NCBI RefSeq assembly: GCF_017305915.1
Contig: NZ_JAFKJN010000009.1
Coordinates: 124,001 to 188,000, forward strand
Reading direction: 5' to 3'
DNA: 64,000 nucleotides
DNA from: Reyranella sp.
GTDB lineage: Bacteria; Pseudomonadota; Alphaproteobacteria; Reyranellales; Reyranellaceae
Shown: one piece after another, positions 1 to 8,192 of the stretch
Numbering within the stretch: position 1 is the first letter of the stretch
Layout of the letters: every line of letters starts with the position of its first letter
The notes under the pieces: generated by a model
Database searches by the model: none
Told to the model about the DNA's origin: nothing
What the model saw: the letters and a program-made list of their open reading frames with translations, nothing else
Program-made: the position numbers and the translations under genes

Positions 1-1
1 C

Positions 2-469
2 TTCGGCTTCATGCGCCAGGAATCGGCGTTCAATGCCAAGGCGCGCTCCTATGTCGGCGCAATGGGCTTGATGCAGCTGATGCCGGCGACGGCGCGCCTC
101 GTCTCCAACCGGTTCGCGCCCGAGACCGCGGGCGGCGATCCGTGGGATCCGTCGGTCAACATGTCGCTGGGGCAGGCTTATATCGGCTCGCTGCTGAACG
201 ACGTCGACGACAACCTGGTGCGCACGGTGGCGGCCTATAACGGCGGGCCGGGCAACGTCCAGCGCTGGGACAACACGCTGAACGCCTCGGCCGACCCGCT
301 GCTCTACATCGCGACCATCCCGCTCAACGAGACGCGCGACTTCGTGCACAAGGTGCTGGCCAACTACTGGATGTACCAGATCCGCCTTGGCCAGCCGACG
401 CCGTCGCTCGACCAGATCGCGGCCCATGAATGGCCGCGCTACAGCCAGCAGGACGTCGCCGGCCGTTGA
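2..469 (+). CDS. Lytic transglycosylase, SLT domain (5' end outside window)
   Basis: C-terminal part of a soluble-lytic-transglycosylase-like protein that cleaves the glycan strand of peptidoglycan in the periplasm. The reading frame is open from the window edge. It carries the SLT-domain hallmarks: RQESAFNAKA with the catalytic Glu, then GAMGLMQLMPATA, and AAYNGGPGNVQRW about 65 residues later. The true start and any signal peptide lie upstream. The stop codon overlaps the -35 of the next operon. Family assignment is firm; the exact subfamily (Slt70-like or a shorter protein) cannot be told. Confidence 0.9.
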   Translation, partial: FGFMRQESAFNAKARSYVGAMGLMQLMPATARLVSNRFAPETAGGDPWDPSVNMSLGQAYIGSLLNDVDDNLVRTVAAYNGGPGNVQRWDNTLNASADPLLYIATIPLNETRDFVHKVLANYWMYQIRLGQPTPSLDQIAAHEWPRYSQQDVAGR

Positions 470-506
470 AGCCCCGTCCGATGTGACCATATAATATGGT
501 CACATC
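466..506 (+). promoter_or_regulatory. Promoter and operator of the toxin-antitoxin operon
   Basis: TTGAAG (466-471) and TATAAT (490-495) are separated by 18 bp, a near-consensus sigma70-type promoter. The -10 sits in the centre of a perfect palindrome, GATGTGACCATAT-A-ATATGGTCACATC (480-506). This is the arrangement expected for autorepression by the antitoxin or toxin-antitoxin complex. The antitoxin ATG follows 11 bp after the palindrome. Confidence 0.75.
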
Positions 507-517
507 GAGGTTCCGCC

Positions 518-880
518 ATGGACCGCAAGATCAACGCCGCCGCCTTCAAGGCGCGCTGTCTCGCCCTGATCGACGAGGTTGCCGAGACCGGCCAGCCCAT
601 CACCGTGACCAAGCGCGGCAAGGCCAAGGTCCAGATCGTCGCCGTGCGCGAGAAGCCGAAGACGCTATGGGGCGCGACCAAGGGAACCTTCAAGATCGTC
701 GGGGACATCGTCGGGCCGATCGTCGACGAATGGGACGAAGAACGCGAAGTCCGGAACATCAAAGGGCGGTTCGATGACCCTACTGCTCGATACGCACACG
801 ATCCTGTGGCTGACCGAGCAGGTGCCAAAGCTCGGAAGGGCGGCAAGGCAAAGGTGCGACGCAGCCCTCGCCGCCGATGA
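518..880 (+). CDS. Phd/YefM-family antitoxin
   Basis: Probable DNA-binding antitoxin of a type II toxin-antitoxin pair. The N-terminus (MDRKINAAAFKARCLALIDE, then GQPITVTKRGKAKVQIV) is the Phd/YefM fold: a beta strand, a helix, then the strand ending in the typical ITKRGKPVA-like motif. Residues 55-85 would wrap the toxin. The frame continues about 35 codons past the toxin start, giving a 107-nt out-of-frame overlap. The added tail is Arg/Lys-rich and may not be conserved. It probably binds the palindrome at 480-506 and represses its own operon. Confidence 0.8.
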   Translation: MDRKINAAAFKARCLALIDEVAETGQPITVTKRGKAKVQIVAVREKPKTLWGATKGTFKIVGDIVGPIVDEWDEEREVRNIKGRFDDPTARYAHDPVADRAGAKARKGGKAKVRRSPRRR

Positions 881-1178
881 CCTGGCGATTTCAACGATCG
901 TCTATTTCGAACTCGGCTGGGCCCTGAAGCGCGGCCGCATCGAAGAGCTGGCCAGCATGCGCGATTGGCATCGTCGGCTGCTCTCCATGGGAGTTCGGGA
1001 GATCGGCTTGTCCGCAGAGATCGCCTTAAGGGCCTCCGAATTGGACGATCTGCACGGTGATCCCGTCGATCGGATCATCGTGTCGACGGCATTGATTGAA
1101 GATGCGGTCCTCGTGACGGCTGACCGGTTGATTCTCAACTGGCCCGGCCAACTGCGCCGGCAGGACGCCAGCCGCTAG
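774..1178 (+). CDS. PIN-domain toxin (VapC-like)
   Basis: PIN-domain ribonuclease, the toxin partner of the preceding antitoxin. MTLLLDTHTILWL carries the first acidic residue. A central Glu in STIVYFELGWALKRGR and the C-terminal HGDPVDRIIVSTALIEDAVLVTAD supply the remaining acidic residues of the PIN active site. The HxDPxDR form is typical of the subgroup paired with Phd-type antitoxins. It overlaps the antitoxin gene, so the two are probably translationally coupled. RNA target unknown. The stop codon abuts that of the convergent cupin gene. Confidence 0.85.
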   Translation: MTLLLDTHTILWLTEQVPKLGRAARQRCDAALAADDLAISTIVYFELGWALKRGRIEELASMRDWHRRLLSMGVREIGLSAEIALRASELDDLHGDPVDRIIVSTALIEDAVLVTADRLILNWPGQLRRQDASR

Positions 1179-1643
1179 CTAATGCTTATGCGGATGCGGG
1201 TGCGTGGGATCGACCCAGTACACCGTCTCCGGCTTCTCGGCCGGCTCGATGTCGATGTTGATCGCGACCGCCTCGTTGTCGGAGCGGACCAGCACGCACT
1301 CCAGCGGCTCGGTGTCGGACGCGTTGATCTCCTGATGGGGCACGTAGGGCGGCACGTAGATGAAGTCGCCCGGGCCGGCCTCGGCGGTGAACTGGAGCTG
1401 GTCGCCCCAACGCATGCGCGCCTTGCCCTTGACGACGTAGATCACGCTCTCGAGATGGCCGTGATGATGCGCGCCGGTCTTGGCATGGGCATGGATGGTC
1501 ACGGTGCCGGCCCACAGCTTCTGTGCGCCGACGCGGGCGAAGTTGATCGCCGCGGCGCGGTTCATGCCGGGGGTCTGGGCGGTGTTGGTGTCGAGCGATC
1601 CGGCGGGGATCACCCGCACGCCGTCATGCTTCCAGTCGGTCAT
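1179..1643 (-). CDS. Cupin-domain protein
   Basis: Single-domain cupin of 154 residues. The first cupin motif is GAHHHGHLESVIYVVKG, with His residues and a Glu for metal binding. The second is PGDFIYVPPYVPHQEIN. The C-terminus is His/Pro-rich (HPHPHKH). Start chosen at the ATG preceding TDWKHDGVRVIP; an upstream in-frame ATG would add a 12-residue low-complexity leader. Enzymatic role unknown: such proteins include dioxygenases and small-molecule-binding proteins. Transcribed convergently with the toxin gene and divergently from moaB. Confidence 0.75.
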   Translation of the reverse strand: MTDWKHDGVRVIPAGSLDTNTAQTPGMNRAAAINFARVGAQKLWAGTVTIHAHAKTGAHHHGHLESVIYVVKGKARMRWGDQLQFTAEAGPGDFIYVPPYVPHQEINASDTEPLECVLVRSDNEAVAINIDIEPAEKPETVYWVDPTHPHPHKH

Positions 1644-1702
1644 GGCCCCTGATCTAGGCCCGCCGTCTCGCCTCGGCAAGCGAGGATCGTTAGTATGCTC
1701 GC

Positions 1703-2251
1703 ATGAACAAAATTGACGAAACCAAGCCCTTCAAGGCGGTCAACATCGCCGTGCTGACGGTTTCCGACACCCGCACGCTCGAGACCGACAAGTCGGGCGA
1801 CACCCTGGTCGAGCGCGTCGCCCGCGACGGCCACATCCTGGCCGACCGCGCCATCGTCACCGACGACGTCGACAAGATCCGCGCCCAGGTGAGGAAGTGG
1901 ATCGACGATCCCAGGGTCGAGGTCGTGATCTCGACCGGCGGCACCGGCGTCACCGGCCGCGACGTCACCCCCGAGGCGCTCGAGGCGCTGTTCGAGAAGA
2001 AAATCGAGGGCTTCGGCGAGACCTTCCGCTGGATCAGCTTCCAGAAGATCGGCACCTCGACGATGCAGAGCCGCGCCACCGCCGGCGTTGCCAACGGCAC
2101 CTACATCTTCGCGCTGCCGGGCTCGACCGGCGCCTGCAAGGACGGCTGGGACGACATCCTGCGCCAGCAGCTCGACATCCGCTTCCGCCCCTGCAATTTC
2201 GCCGAGCTGATGCCGCGGCTGAACGAAGGCAAGATCCCGCGAAGTGGCTGA
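1703..2251 (+). CDS. moaB: Molybdenum cofactor biosynthesis protein MoaB/MogA family
   Basis: MoaB-type protein, which acts on molybdopterin (adenylylation, or a related step before molybdate insertion). The diagnostic stretch VVISTGGTGVTGRDVTPEA is present, followed by IFALPGSTGACKDGWDDIL, the second conserved MoCF_biosynth segment. At 182 residues it matches MoaB size. The final 8 nt overlap the start of the APH-like gene, suggesting coupled expression, although no functional link is obvious. Confidence 0.9.
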   Translation: MNKIDETKPFKAVNIAVLTVSDTRTLETDKSGDTLVERVARDGHILADRAIVTDDVDKIRAQVRKWIDDPRVEVVISTGGTGVTGRDVTPEALEALFEKKIEGFGETFRWISFQKIGTSTMQSRATAGVANGTYIFALPGSTGACKDGWDDILRQQLDIRFRPCNFAELMPRLNEGKIPRSG

Positions 2252-3218
2252 TCCGTTCGATGGCGAGGCGCTGCCCGCAACTGGGACGGCGCATGGCCAT
2301 GTCCGCCTCAGGAACGGCCGGCTCGCGCGTGTCGCCTATGCCCATGAAGGCGATGCTTCGGCCACCGGCCGCCTGCATGCGCAGGCCGCTGCCTTCCGTC
2401 ATCTCGAACCCGCCGGCCGCACACCGCGCCTGCACGAGGTGATCGATCAGCGCCCCGGCCTGCCGGGCGGCGCGCTGATCGTCGACTTCATCGACGGCCG
2501 CGCGCCGCGGCTGCCGGACGAGCTATCGCTGATGGCCGATACGCTTGCGCGCATTCATGCGCTGCCGCTGCCGGCGGCGAGCTCGCCGATTCCGCGGCAG
2601 AGCGATCCTTTCCTCGCGACCCTCGAAGCCATCGAGCTCAACGCGATGCGCTTCCTCGACGAGGCCGTGCCCGATCCGAACGCGCGCGCCGCGATCGCCG
2701 AGGAGCTGCGGGCCATGCGTGCCCTGGTGCCGGCGCTTGGCTGCTACACCCAGCCGCTCGCGGTGGCGCTGGCCGACACCCATCCCGGCAACTTCCTCGT
2801 CGATGCCTCGCACATCGCCTGGTTCGTCGATCTCGAGAAGGTACATGTCGGCTCGCCGGCGATCGATCTCGCGCACGCGACGCTGCCGACCTCGACCCTG
2901 TGGCATCCCGATGTCGGCACGCTGCTGACTCGGACCGAGGTGCAAGCCTTCTACGACGATTACCTCGCGCGCATCGGCAAGACGGCGGCCGACGCGTTGC
3001 AGCCCTGGCTGCTGCCGATGCGCCGCCTGACTTGGCTGCGCACGACCCTGTTCATGGCGCGTTGGCGGGTCGAGACGCGTAGCCCGCGCGATCCGTCGAA
3101 TTCTTCGCAATGGAGCGATGCCGGACTCGATCCACGCATGAAGGCGCACATCGATGCGCGCATCGACCAGTGTTTTACGCGCGATGTCGTCCGCAGCATC
3201 CGCAGCGAGTGGCTATAA
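2244..3218 (+). CDS. Aminoglycoside-phosphotransferase-like kinase
   Basis: Protein-kinase-fold enzyme of the APH/choline-kinase superfamily (324 residues). ADTHPGNFLVD resembles the catalytic loop (usually HGDLHPGN) and WFVDLEKVHVGSPAIDLAH is the metal-binding DxE/D region. The N-lobe is poorly conserved. The GTG start overlaps the moaB stop by 8 nt. Substrate unknown; sugar, amino-alcohol or lipopolysaccharide-core phosphorylation are all possible, and resistance should not be assumed. Its 3' end overlaps the convergent GNAT gene by 6 nt. Confidence 0.7.
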   Translation: MADPFDGEALPATGTAHGHVRLRNGRLARVAYAHEGDASATGRLHAQAAAFRHLEPAGRTPRLHEVIDQRPGLPGGALIVDFIDGRAPRLPDELSLMADTLARIHALPLPAASSPIPRQSDPFLATLEAIELNAMRFLDEAVPDPNARAAIAEELRAMRALVPALGCYTQPLAVALADTHPGNFLVDASHIAWFVDLEKVHVGSPAIDLAHATLPTSTLWHPDVGTLLTRTEVQAFYDDYLARIGKTAADALQPWLLPMRRLTWLRTTLFMARWRVETRSPRDPSNSSQWSDAGLDPRMKAHIDARIDQCFTRDVVRSIRSEWL

Positions 3219-3677
3219 CGGCTTGACCATCCGGAAGGTCTCCGACCGGAAGCCGCGCCGCTCGTAGAACTCGACCGCGCGCCTGTTGTCGGCGAACACG
3301 TCGAGGCTCAGCAGCCGATAGCCGCGGCTGCGTGCCCAGTCCTCGGCCGCGCCCATCAGGCGATGGGCGACGCCCATGCCCTCCGCCTCCGGCGTCGTCG
3401 CGAGCAGCGAGACGTAGCCGCAGGGCTCGTCGGTGACGCCATCCCTGGCCGGCCGCAGGTGGATGTAGCCCAGCCGCCGCCCGTCCTCGGCGCAGGCGAT
3501 CAGCGTCTCCGCACCGTCCACCGGTGCAAACGACGCCACCATGTGCCGGTCCTGGAAGCCCTCCATGGCGGCGAGATCGTGCCAGGGCGGCCGCGGCACG
3601 CCGGACAGGCGGGGCGAGAGACCGTCGATGAAGCTCCGATCGTCGGCCGCTGCGCGGCGCAAGATGATGGTGGTCAT
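3213..3677 (-). CDS. GNAT-family N-acetyltransferase
   Basis: 154-residue GNAT acetyltransferase. The acetyl-CoA binding motif A is visible as VSLLATTPEAEGMGVAHRLM, where the usual RxxGxG is replaced by EAEGMG. It is followed by AAEDWARSRGYRLLSLDVFADNRRAVEFYERRGF, the typical motif B ending in the conserved aromatic of strand 6. Substrate unknown. It is transcribed divergently from the radical SAM gene; the 65 bp between them must hold both promoters. Confidence 0.85.
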   Translation of the reverse strand: MTTIILRRAAADDRSFIDGLSPRLSGVPRPPWHDLAAMEGFQDRHMVASFAPVDGAETLIACAEDGRRLGYIHLRPARDGVTDEPCGYVSLLATTPEAEGMGVAHRLMGAAEDWARSRGYRLLSLDVFADNRRAVEFYERRGFRSETFRMVKPL

Positions 3678-3742
3678 GAGCCTCCTTTAACACCAGACTC
3701 AGTGGCTTGACTCGTTCCCTTTTTGTTCTAAGAGTCGCCGCG

Positions 3743-4876
3743 ATGAAGAAACCGGGCGAGCCTCTCTACCCAGACGACGAGATTCCCCAGCCGCAGCACA
3801 ACGGCCGGGGGGCGCTCTCCAATGCGTCGAGCCGCTACGACGACGAGAAGAAGATCCGCACCACCGACGGCTGGGACCTCGAGGACGAGCTGCCGCCGCC
3901 GCGCACCACGCTCACCAAGGACGCCACGCGCACGATTCTGGCGCGCAACACCTCGCCCGACGTGCCGTTCGACCGCTCGATCAATCCCTATCGCGGCTGC
4001 GAGCACGGCTGCATCTACTGCTTCGCGCGGCCGACGCATGCCTATCTCGGCCTGTCGCCCGGCCTCGATTTCGAGACCAAGATCCTGTTCAAGCCCGACG
4101 CCGCGACGCTGCTGACCGCCGAGCTCGCCTCGCCCAAGTACCGGCCCGACGTGGTGGCGATGGGCACCAACACCGATCCCTACCAGCCGGTCGAGCGCGA
4201 CCTCAAGATCACGCGTTCGATCCTGCGCGTGCTCTCCGACTTCAATAATCCTGTCGGCATCGTCACCAAGAATCACCTGGTGACGCGCGACATCGATATC
4301 CTGGGCGACATGGCCAAGCGCAATCTCGCCGAGGTCTTCCTGTCGGTGACCACGCTCGACAAGGCGCTGGCGCGGGACATGGAACCGCGCGCCTCGGCGC
4401 CGCATCGCCGGCTCGACGCGATCAAGGCGCTGGCCGATGCCGGCGTGCCGGTGGGCGTGATGACCGCGCCGATGATCCCGGGCCTCAACGACCACGAGAT
4501 GGAAGCGATCCTCGAGAAGGCGACGGAAGCCGGTGCGACGCGCGCGGGCTTCACCGTCCTGCGCCTGCCGCTCGAGATCAAGGATCTGTTCGACGAATGG
4601 CTGCGCGCCAACCGGCCCGACCGCGCCGAAAAAGTGCTGTCGCTGATCCGCCAGATGCGCGGCGGCGCGCTCTACCAGGCCGAGTTCGGCCTGCGCATGA
4701 AGGGCGAGGGCCCGATCGCGCAACTGCTCGGCGCGCGCTTCCAGGCGGCGGTGAAGCGGCTCGGGCTCAACAAGATCCGCTACCGGCTCGACACGCTGCG
4801 CTTCGCCGTTCCCGAACCGGCGCGCACGGCGTTGGTCGATGCAAAGCGCGACGCGCGGCAGATGAAGCTTCTTTGA
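3743..4876 (+). CDS. PA0069-family radical SAM protein (SplB-like)
   Basis: Radical SAM enzyme of the spore-photoproduct-lyase-like PA0069 family. The [4Fe-4S] motif CEHGCIYC (CxxxCxxC) lies near residue 95 and follows FDRSINPYRGC, the signature of this group. MGTNTDPYQPVE and VGVMTAPMIPGLND are further conserved blocks. Start placed at the ATG of MKKPGEP; an upstream TTG would add 12 residues. The function of the family has not been established, and DNA repair is only suspected from similarity to SplB. Confidence 0.85.
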   Translation: MKKPGEPLYPDDEIPQPQHNGRGALSNASSRYDDEKKIRTTDGWDLEDELPPPRTTLTKDATRTILARNTSPDVPFDRSINPYRGCEHGCIYCFARPTHAYLGLSPGLDFETKILFKPDAATLLTAELASPKYRPDVVAMGTNTDPYQPVERDLKITRSILRVLSDFNNPVGIVTKNHLVTRDIDILGDMAKRNLAEVFLSVTTLDKALARDMEPRASAPHRRLDAIKALADAGVPVGVMTAPMIPGLNDHEMEAILEKATEAGATRAGFTVLRLPLEIKDLFDEWLRANRPDRAEKVLSLIRQMRGGALYQAEFGLRMKGEGPIAQLLGARFQAAVKRLGLNKIRYRLDTLRFAVPEPARTALVDAKRDARQMKLL

Positions 4877-4888
4877 CGGAGGGTCCAA

Positions 4889-5497
4889 ATGGCCGATGAG
4901 ATCGTCTTCTACACCAACCCGCAGTCGCGCGGGCTCACGACGCACTGGATGCTGGAGGAGATCGGCTGTCCGTATCGCATGGAAGTGAAGGCCTACGGGC
5001 CCGAGATGAAGGCGCCCGACTATCTCGCGATCAATCCCATGGGCAAGGTTCCGGCAATCAAGCACGGCGACACGGTCGTGACCGAGACCGGTGCCATCCT
5101 GTGCTATCTCGCGGACGCTTTTCCCGCGGCGAAGCTCGCGCCGCCGGCGGGCGAGCGCGGCGCCTATTACCGCTGGCTGTACTTCATCGCGGGCTGCGCC
5201 GAGCCTGCGATGAGCAACAAATCCGCTGGCTGGGATCCGAACGAGGAGCTGCAGCGCCGCTTCGGCTACGGCACCTACCAGCTCACCATGGACACGTTGG
5301 AGAAAGCCGTTGCCGGCAAGCGCCATATCGCAGCTGACCATTTCACGGCGGCCGATCTCTTCGTCTCCTCGTTCCTGAACTTCGGCATGATGTTCAACAT
5401 CATCGAGAAGCGGCCGGCCTTCGCAACCTATGTGAAGCCGCATGTCGAGCGGCCGGCATGGCAAAAGGTGATGAAGCAGTCGGGGATGGCCGGCTGA
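4889..5497 (+). CDS. Glutathione S-transferase family protein
   Basis: Cytosolic GST-like protein, 202 residues. The N-terminal thioredoxin-fold domain has FYTNPQSRGLTTHWMLEEIG, then NPMGKVPAIKHGDTVVTETGAILCYLAD, including the cis-Pro and the E(T/S) glutathione gamma-Glu-binding pair. The C-terminal helical domain carries TAADLFVSSFL. It starts 12 bp after the radical SAM gene behind a clear GGAGG-type site, so the two are probably cotranscribed. Substrate unknown. Confidence 0.85.
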   Translation: MADEIVFYTNPQSRGLTTHWMLEEIGCPYRMEVKAYGPEMKAPDYLAINPMGKVPAIKHGDTVVTETGAILCYLADAFPAAKLAPPAGERGAYYRWLYFIAGCAEPAMSNKSAGWDPNEELQRRFGYGTYQLTMDTLEKAVAGKRHIAADHFTAADLFVSSFLNFGMMFNIIEKRPAFATYVKPHVERPAWQKVMKQSGMAG

Positions 5498-5565
5498 TCG
5501 CGATTTCGGACGAAACGCGATCTGAAGTAGCCTGCGCTCCGCCCCTGTGAGAGGGGGCGGACGCC

Positions 5566-6531
5566 ATGGCCTTCGACGACCGGACACGCATCGCCCTGCC
5601 GCGGGTTGCACGCCTCACGCTGATCGGCGTGGTGGTCGGCGCGGCCTATGGCTATGTCTCCTCGCGCGCTGATCATGCAGGAGGGATCGGGCTGGTCCGC
5701 GGCGCGCTGAGCGGTCTGCTGATCGCCCTGCCGATCTCCTCGTTGGACGCGTTCGTCCTGATGACGCCGGGCTCGCGGCTTTCGCGCGCGCCGTTCCTGC
5801 TGAATGTCGGGGCGCGCACGCTGATCTATCTCGCCATCTTTCTCGCCAGCATCGCCGTCGGCCAGCTCCTGCTGCCCAACCGCCCGTCTCATCGCGTGGT
5901 GGACATCAGCCGCGCCGATATCCTGTTCTGCTTCGCCGCCACGTTCGTGGTGACCTTCCTGTTCGAGGTGAACGGCCTGATCGGCCAGAACGTGCTGCTG
6001 GCCTTCGTCACCGGCCGCTATCACCGGCCGCATGTCGAGGAACGCGTCTTCCTGATCTTCGACATGAAGGGCTCGACCGCCGCTGCCGAGCGGCTGGGCG
6101 AGGTGGATTTCCATCGCCTGCTCAACCGGCTGGTCACCGATCTCTCGACGGCGATCGTCCTGGAAGGCGGCCGGATCCACAAGTATGCCGGCGACGAGCT
6201 GATCGCGACCTGGCTGCTGGCCGACGGTATGAAGAACGCGCGTTGCCTCAGGGCTTGCTTCAAGGCCATCGAGCGGCTGAAGGGGCTCGCGCCCGACTAC
6301 GAGCGGGAGTTCGGCCAGCGGGTCGGGTTGCGGGCCGCCCTGCATTGCGGGCCGGTGGTCGCGGGAGAAATGGGCTCGGTCAAGAAGGAGATCGTCCTCC
6401 TGGGCGACACGCTGAACACCGCCGCGCGCATCATTGATGCCTGCCGCTCGAGCGGCGAGACCGTGATCGCCTCGAAGGCGCTGCTGGACCGTCTGGCGTT
6501 GCCGTCCACGCGCGTCCATTGGGCGCAGTAA
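5566..6531 (+). CDS. Membrane-anchored class III adenylate/guanylate cyclase, 3' end frameshifted
   Basis: Four predicted membrane helices (about residues 14-32, 43-60, 82-104, 118-140) precede a class III nucleotide cyclase domain. FLIFDMKGST and HKYAGDELIATW hold the two metal-binding Asp residues, and LLGDTLNTAARI the Asn/Arg transition-state pair. In this frame the protein stops after STRVHWAQ. The expected C-terminal strand (LGAVTLRGKGQPVALVAL) follows at once in another frame and ends at 6587, where it would overlap the neighbouring gene by 4 nt. A single-base indel near 6517-6522, real or a sequence error, is the simplest reading. Confidence 0.8.
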   Translation: MAFDDRTRIALPRVARLTLIGVVVGAAYGYVSSRADHAGGIGLVRGALSGLLIALPISSLDAFVLMTPGSRLSRAPFLLNVGARTLIYLAIFLASIAVGQLLLPNRPSHRVVDISRADILFCFAATFVVTFLFEVNGLIGQNVLLAFVTGRYHRPHVEERVFLIFDMKGSTAAAERLGEVDFHRLLNRLVTDLSTAIVLEGGRIHKYAGDELIATWLLADGMKNARCLRACFKAIERLKGLAPDYEREFGQRVGLRAALHCGPVVAGEMGSVKKEIVLLGDTLNTAARIIDACRSSGETVIASKALLDRLALPSTRVHWAQ

Positions 6532-6583
6532 CGCTGCGCGGCAAGGGCCAGCCGGTCGCGCTCGTGGCGCTGGACGCGGCGGC

Positions 6584-7123
6584 TTAGTCGACGAACCGAA
6601 CCTTCGGCCACAGCTCGCGCCAGCGCTTGGCGGAAATGCGCGCGTTGTACTCGGCGAGCTGCGTGCGGCCGAAGGCGGTCGGCCGGCACTGGAGGCCGAG
6701 CAGGTCGTCGGTGCCGAGCGGGGCGACGACGGTGAGGGAATCGTCGGGTTCCAGGCGGACGCCGATCGCCGTCACCGTCTCCAGCCAATAGGTCATCGAA
6801 TCGGCGGTGCTCTTGTGCTGCGGCAGGCCCTTCCAGACATGCATGCGCGCCTGGTTGCGGACCTGCCAGGGCGCCGGCTCGAGCGCGTTCAACTGGGCCT
6901 CGCAGGCTTCCTCCGGCGCTTTCGAGAGGTCCGAGGCGTCGTAGTAAAGCATGTCGATGTCGGCCAGTGGCGTCGGCGGCGTGATGCCGTGCAGATGGTC
7001 CCAGACCCGATTGCGCACGAAGCCTGCGGCGATGCACCAGTCGGGCAGGCGGAGCGAGCGGGCTGCACGAAGCTGTTTCATGCCCACAGGGTCCTGCGCA
7101 ATGATGGCGGCGATCAGGCTCAT
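6584..7123 (-). CDS. Nucleotidyltransferase family protein (NTP_transf_6/COG3575-like)
   Basis: 179-residue protein resembling the NTP_transf_6 family. DWCIAAGFVRNRVWDHLHG and PLADIDMLYYDASDL carry the Gly-rich turn and the acidic DxD-like pair of a polymerase-beta-type nucleotidyltransferase; TYWLETVTAIGVRL follows. Substrate unknown. It is transcribed divergently from rnhB with a 30-bp gap, and convergently with the cyclase gene. Confidence 0.75.
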   Translation of the reverse strand: MSLIAAIIAQDPVGMKQLRAARSLRLPDWCIAAGFVRNRVWDHLHGITPPTPLADIDMLYYDASDLSKAPEEACEAQLNALEPAPWQVRNQARMHVWKGLPQHKSTADSMTYWLETVTAIGVRLEPDDSLTVVAPLGTDDLLGLQCRPTAFGRTQLAEYNARISAKRWRELWPKVRFVD

Positions 7124-7153
7124 GCCTCCAGTCTAGCAATCGCGTCAGGGGAT

Positions 7154-7852
7154 ATGCCGAGCTTCCGCTACGAATTGCGGGTCCACGACCAGCATGCCGG
7201 CCAGCTCCAGCAAGAGGGGAGCACGCTGTGCATCGCCGGCATCGACGAGGTCGGCCGCGGGCCGCTCGCCGGCCCGGTGGTCGCCGCCGTGGCGGTGATC
7301 GACCGCAGCGTCGCCAAGCGCAAGCTGCTGCGGCTGATCGACGATTCCAAGAAGCTGGTGCGCGAGGACCGCGAGACCGCCTACGAGGCGATGATCGCCT
7401 CGGGCTGCGTGCGCTTCGCCGTCGGCGAGGCGAGCGTCGAGGAGATCGACAGCATCAACATCCTGCAGGCGACCTTCCTCGCCATGCGCCGCGCCCTCGC
7501 CGGGATGGCGGCGGTCCCCGACGTCGTCCTGATCGACGGCAACCAGGTGCCGCCCGAGCTGGGCTGCCGCGCCGAGACCATCGTCGGCGGCGACGCGCGC
7601 TCCTATTCCATCGCCGCCGCCTCGATCTTCGCCAAGGTCACGCGCGACCGCTACATGTGCCGGCTGGCCGAGACCTTCCCTGGCTACGGCTGGGAAACCA
7701 ACGTCGGCTACAAGTCCCCGGCGCATCTGCGGGCATTGAAGGCGCTCGGCCCCACCCCACATCATCGCCGAAGCTTCGCGCCGGTCCGGGCCTGCCTCGG
7801 CGAGCCGGCCTCGGCGGAGGCAGTTGCGGTCGCGGAAGAGATGAATGACTGA
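7154..7852 (+). CDS. rnhB: Ribonuclease HII
   Basis: Removes ribonucleotides from RNA-DNA hybrids. CIAGIDEVGRGPLAGPVVAAVAV contains the first catalytic Asp-Glu pair and the GRG motif; VVLIDGNQ gives the third acidic residue; SYSIAAASIFAKVTRDRYM and YGWETNVGYKSPAH are typical RNase HII blocks. Start set at the ATG of MPSFRYELR behind CAGGGGAT; the frame is open far upstream, but only antisense to the previous gene. The last 8 nt overlap the next small gene. Confidence 0.95.
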   Translation: MPSFRYELRVHDQHAGQLQQEGSTLCIAGIDEVGRGPLAGPVVAAVAVIDRSVAKRKLLRLIDDSKKLVREDRETAYEAMIASGCVRFAVGEASVEEIDSINILQATFLAMRRALAGMAAVPDVVLIDGNQVPPELGCRAETIVGGDARSYSIAAASIFAKVTRDRYMCRLAETFPGYGWETNVGYKSPAHLRALKALGPTPHHRRSFAPVRACLGEPASAEAVAVAEEMND

Positions 7853-8072
7853 GCACGGACACAAAAGGCTGATTGCCGAGCTGCGGGCGGCCATCGAGAC
7901 GTCGCCGAACGGTGAGCGCCGCGAGCGCCTGCTCGCAATCCTGCACCGGCTCGAGCAGAGCCACGGCACCGAGTCGTTCGGCGACCACGTCAAGGCGCTG
8001 ATCGAGGAGGCCGAGGTCGACGCCTCCCTGATCGCCCCCTTCATGTCGCGGCTTAGCAGCCTGCTGCCCTGA
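7845..8072 (+). CDS. Small conserved-looking hypothetical protein
   Basis: 75-codon ORF whose ATG overlaps the end of rnhB by 8 nt, a coupling that favours a real gene. The protein is predicted all-helical and charged (KRLIAELRAAIETSPNGERRERLLAILHRLEQ, split by a turn, then DHVKALIEEAEVDASLIAPFMSRLSSLLP). It has no membrane segment or recognised motif. I do not recognise the family. Confidence 0.5.
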   Translation: MTEHGHKRLIAELRAAIETSPNGERRERLLAILHRLEQSHGTESFGDHVKALIEEAEVDASLIAPFMSRLSSLLP

Positions 8073-8080
8073 GGGACGAA

Positions 8081-8160
8081 TCCCTCCCCGTTCAGACGGG
8101 GCGGTGCCCGCGTAACCGCGCGCGGAGGGCGGGGCACCTCCCCATTTGAATGGCGAGGGT
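8081..8160. repeat. Intergenic multi-hairpin repeat, family R1 (copy 1)
   Basis: Consecutive inverted repeats: CCCCGT-TCAG-ACGGGG, a larger GGTGCCC...GGGGCACC stem, and CCTCCCCAT-TTGA-ATGGCGAGG. The same building blocks recur at 28413-28540 and 31818-31915, always directly after a stop codon. It probably acts as a terminator or processing site for the rnhB transcript as well as being a dispersed repeat. Confidence 0.7.
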
Positions 8161-8192
8161 TGGCCGCTAGGCTCCCGGCAGGAGGACCTGCC

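Noticed and set aside
496..777. 93-codon frame ending exactly at the toxin ATGA
   Set aside because: The Arg-rich product has no family features; the Phd-like frame at 518 is clearly the antitoxin.
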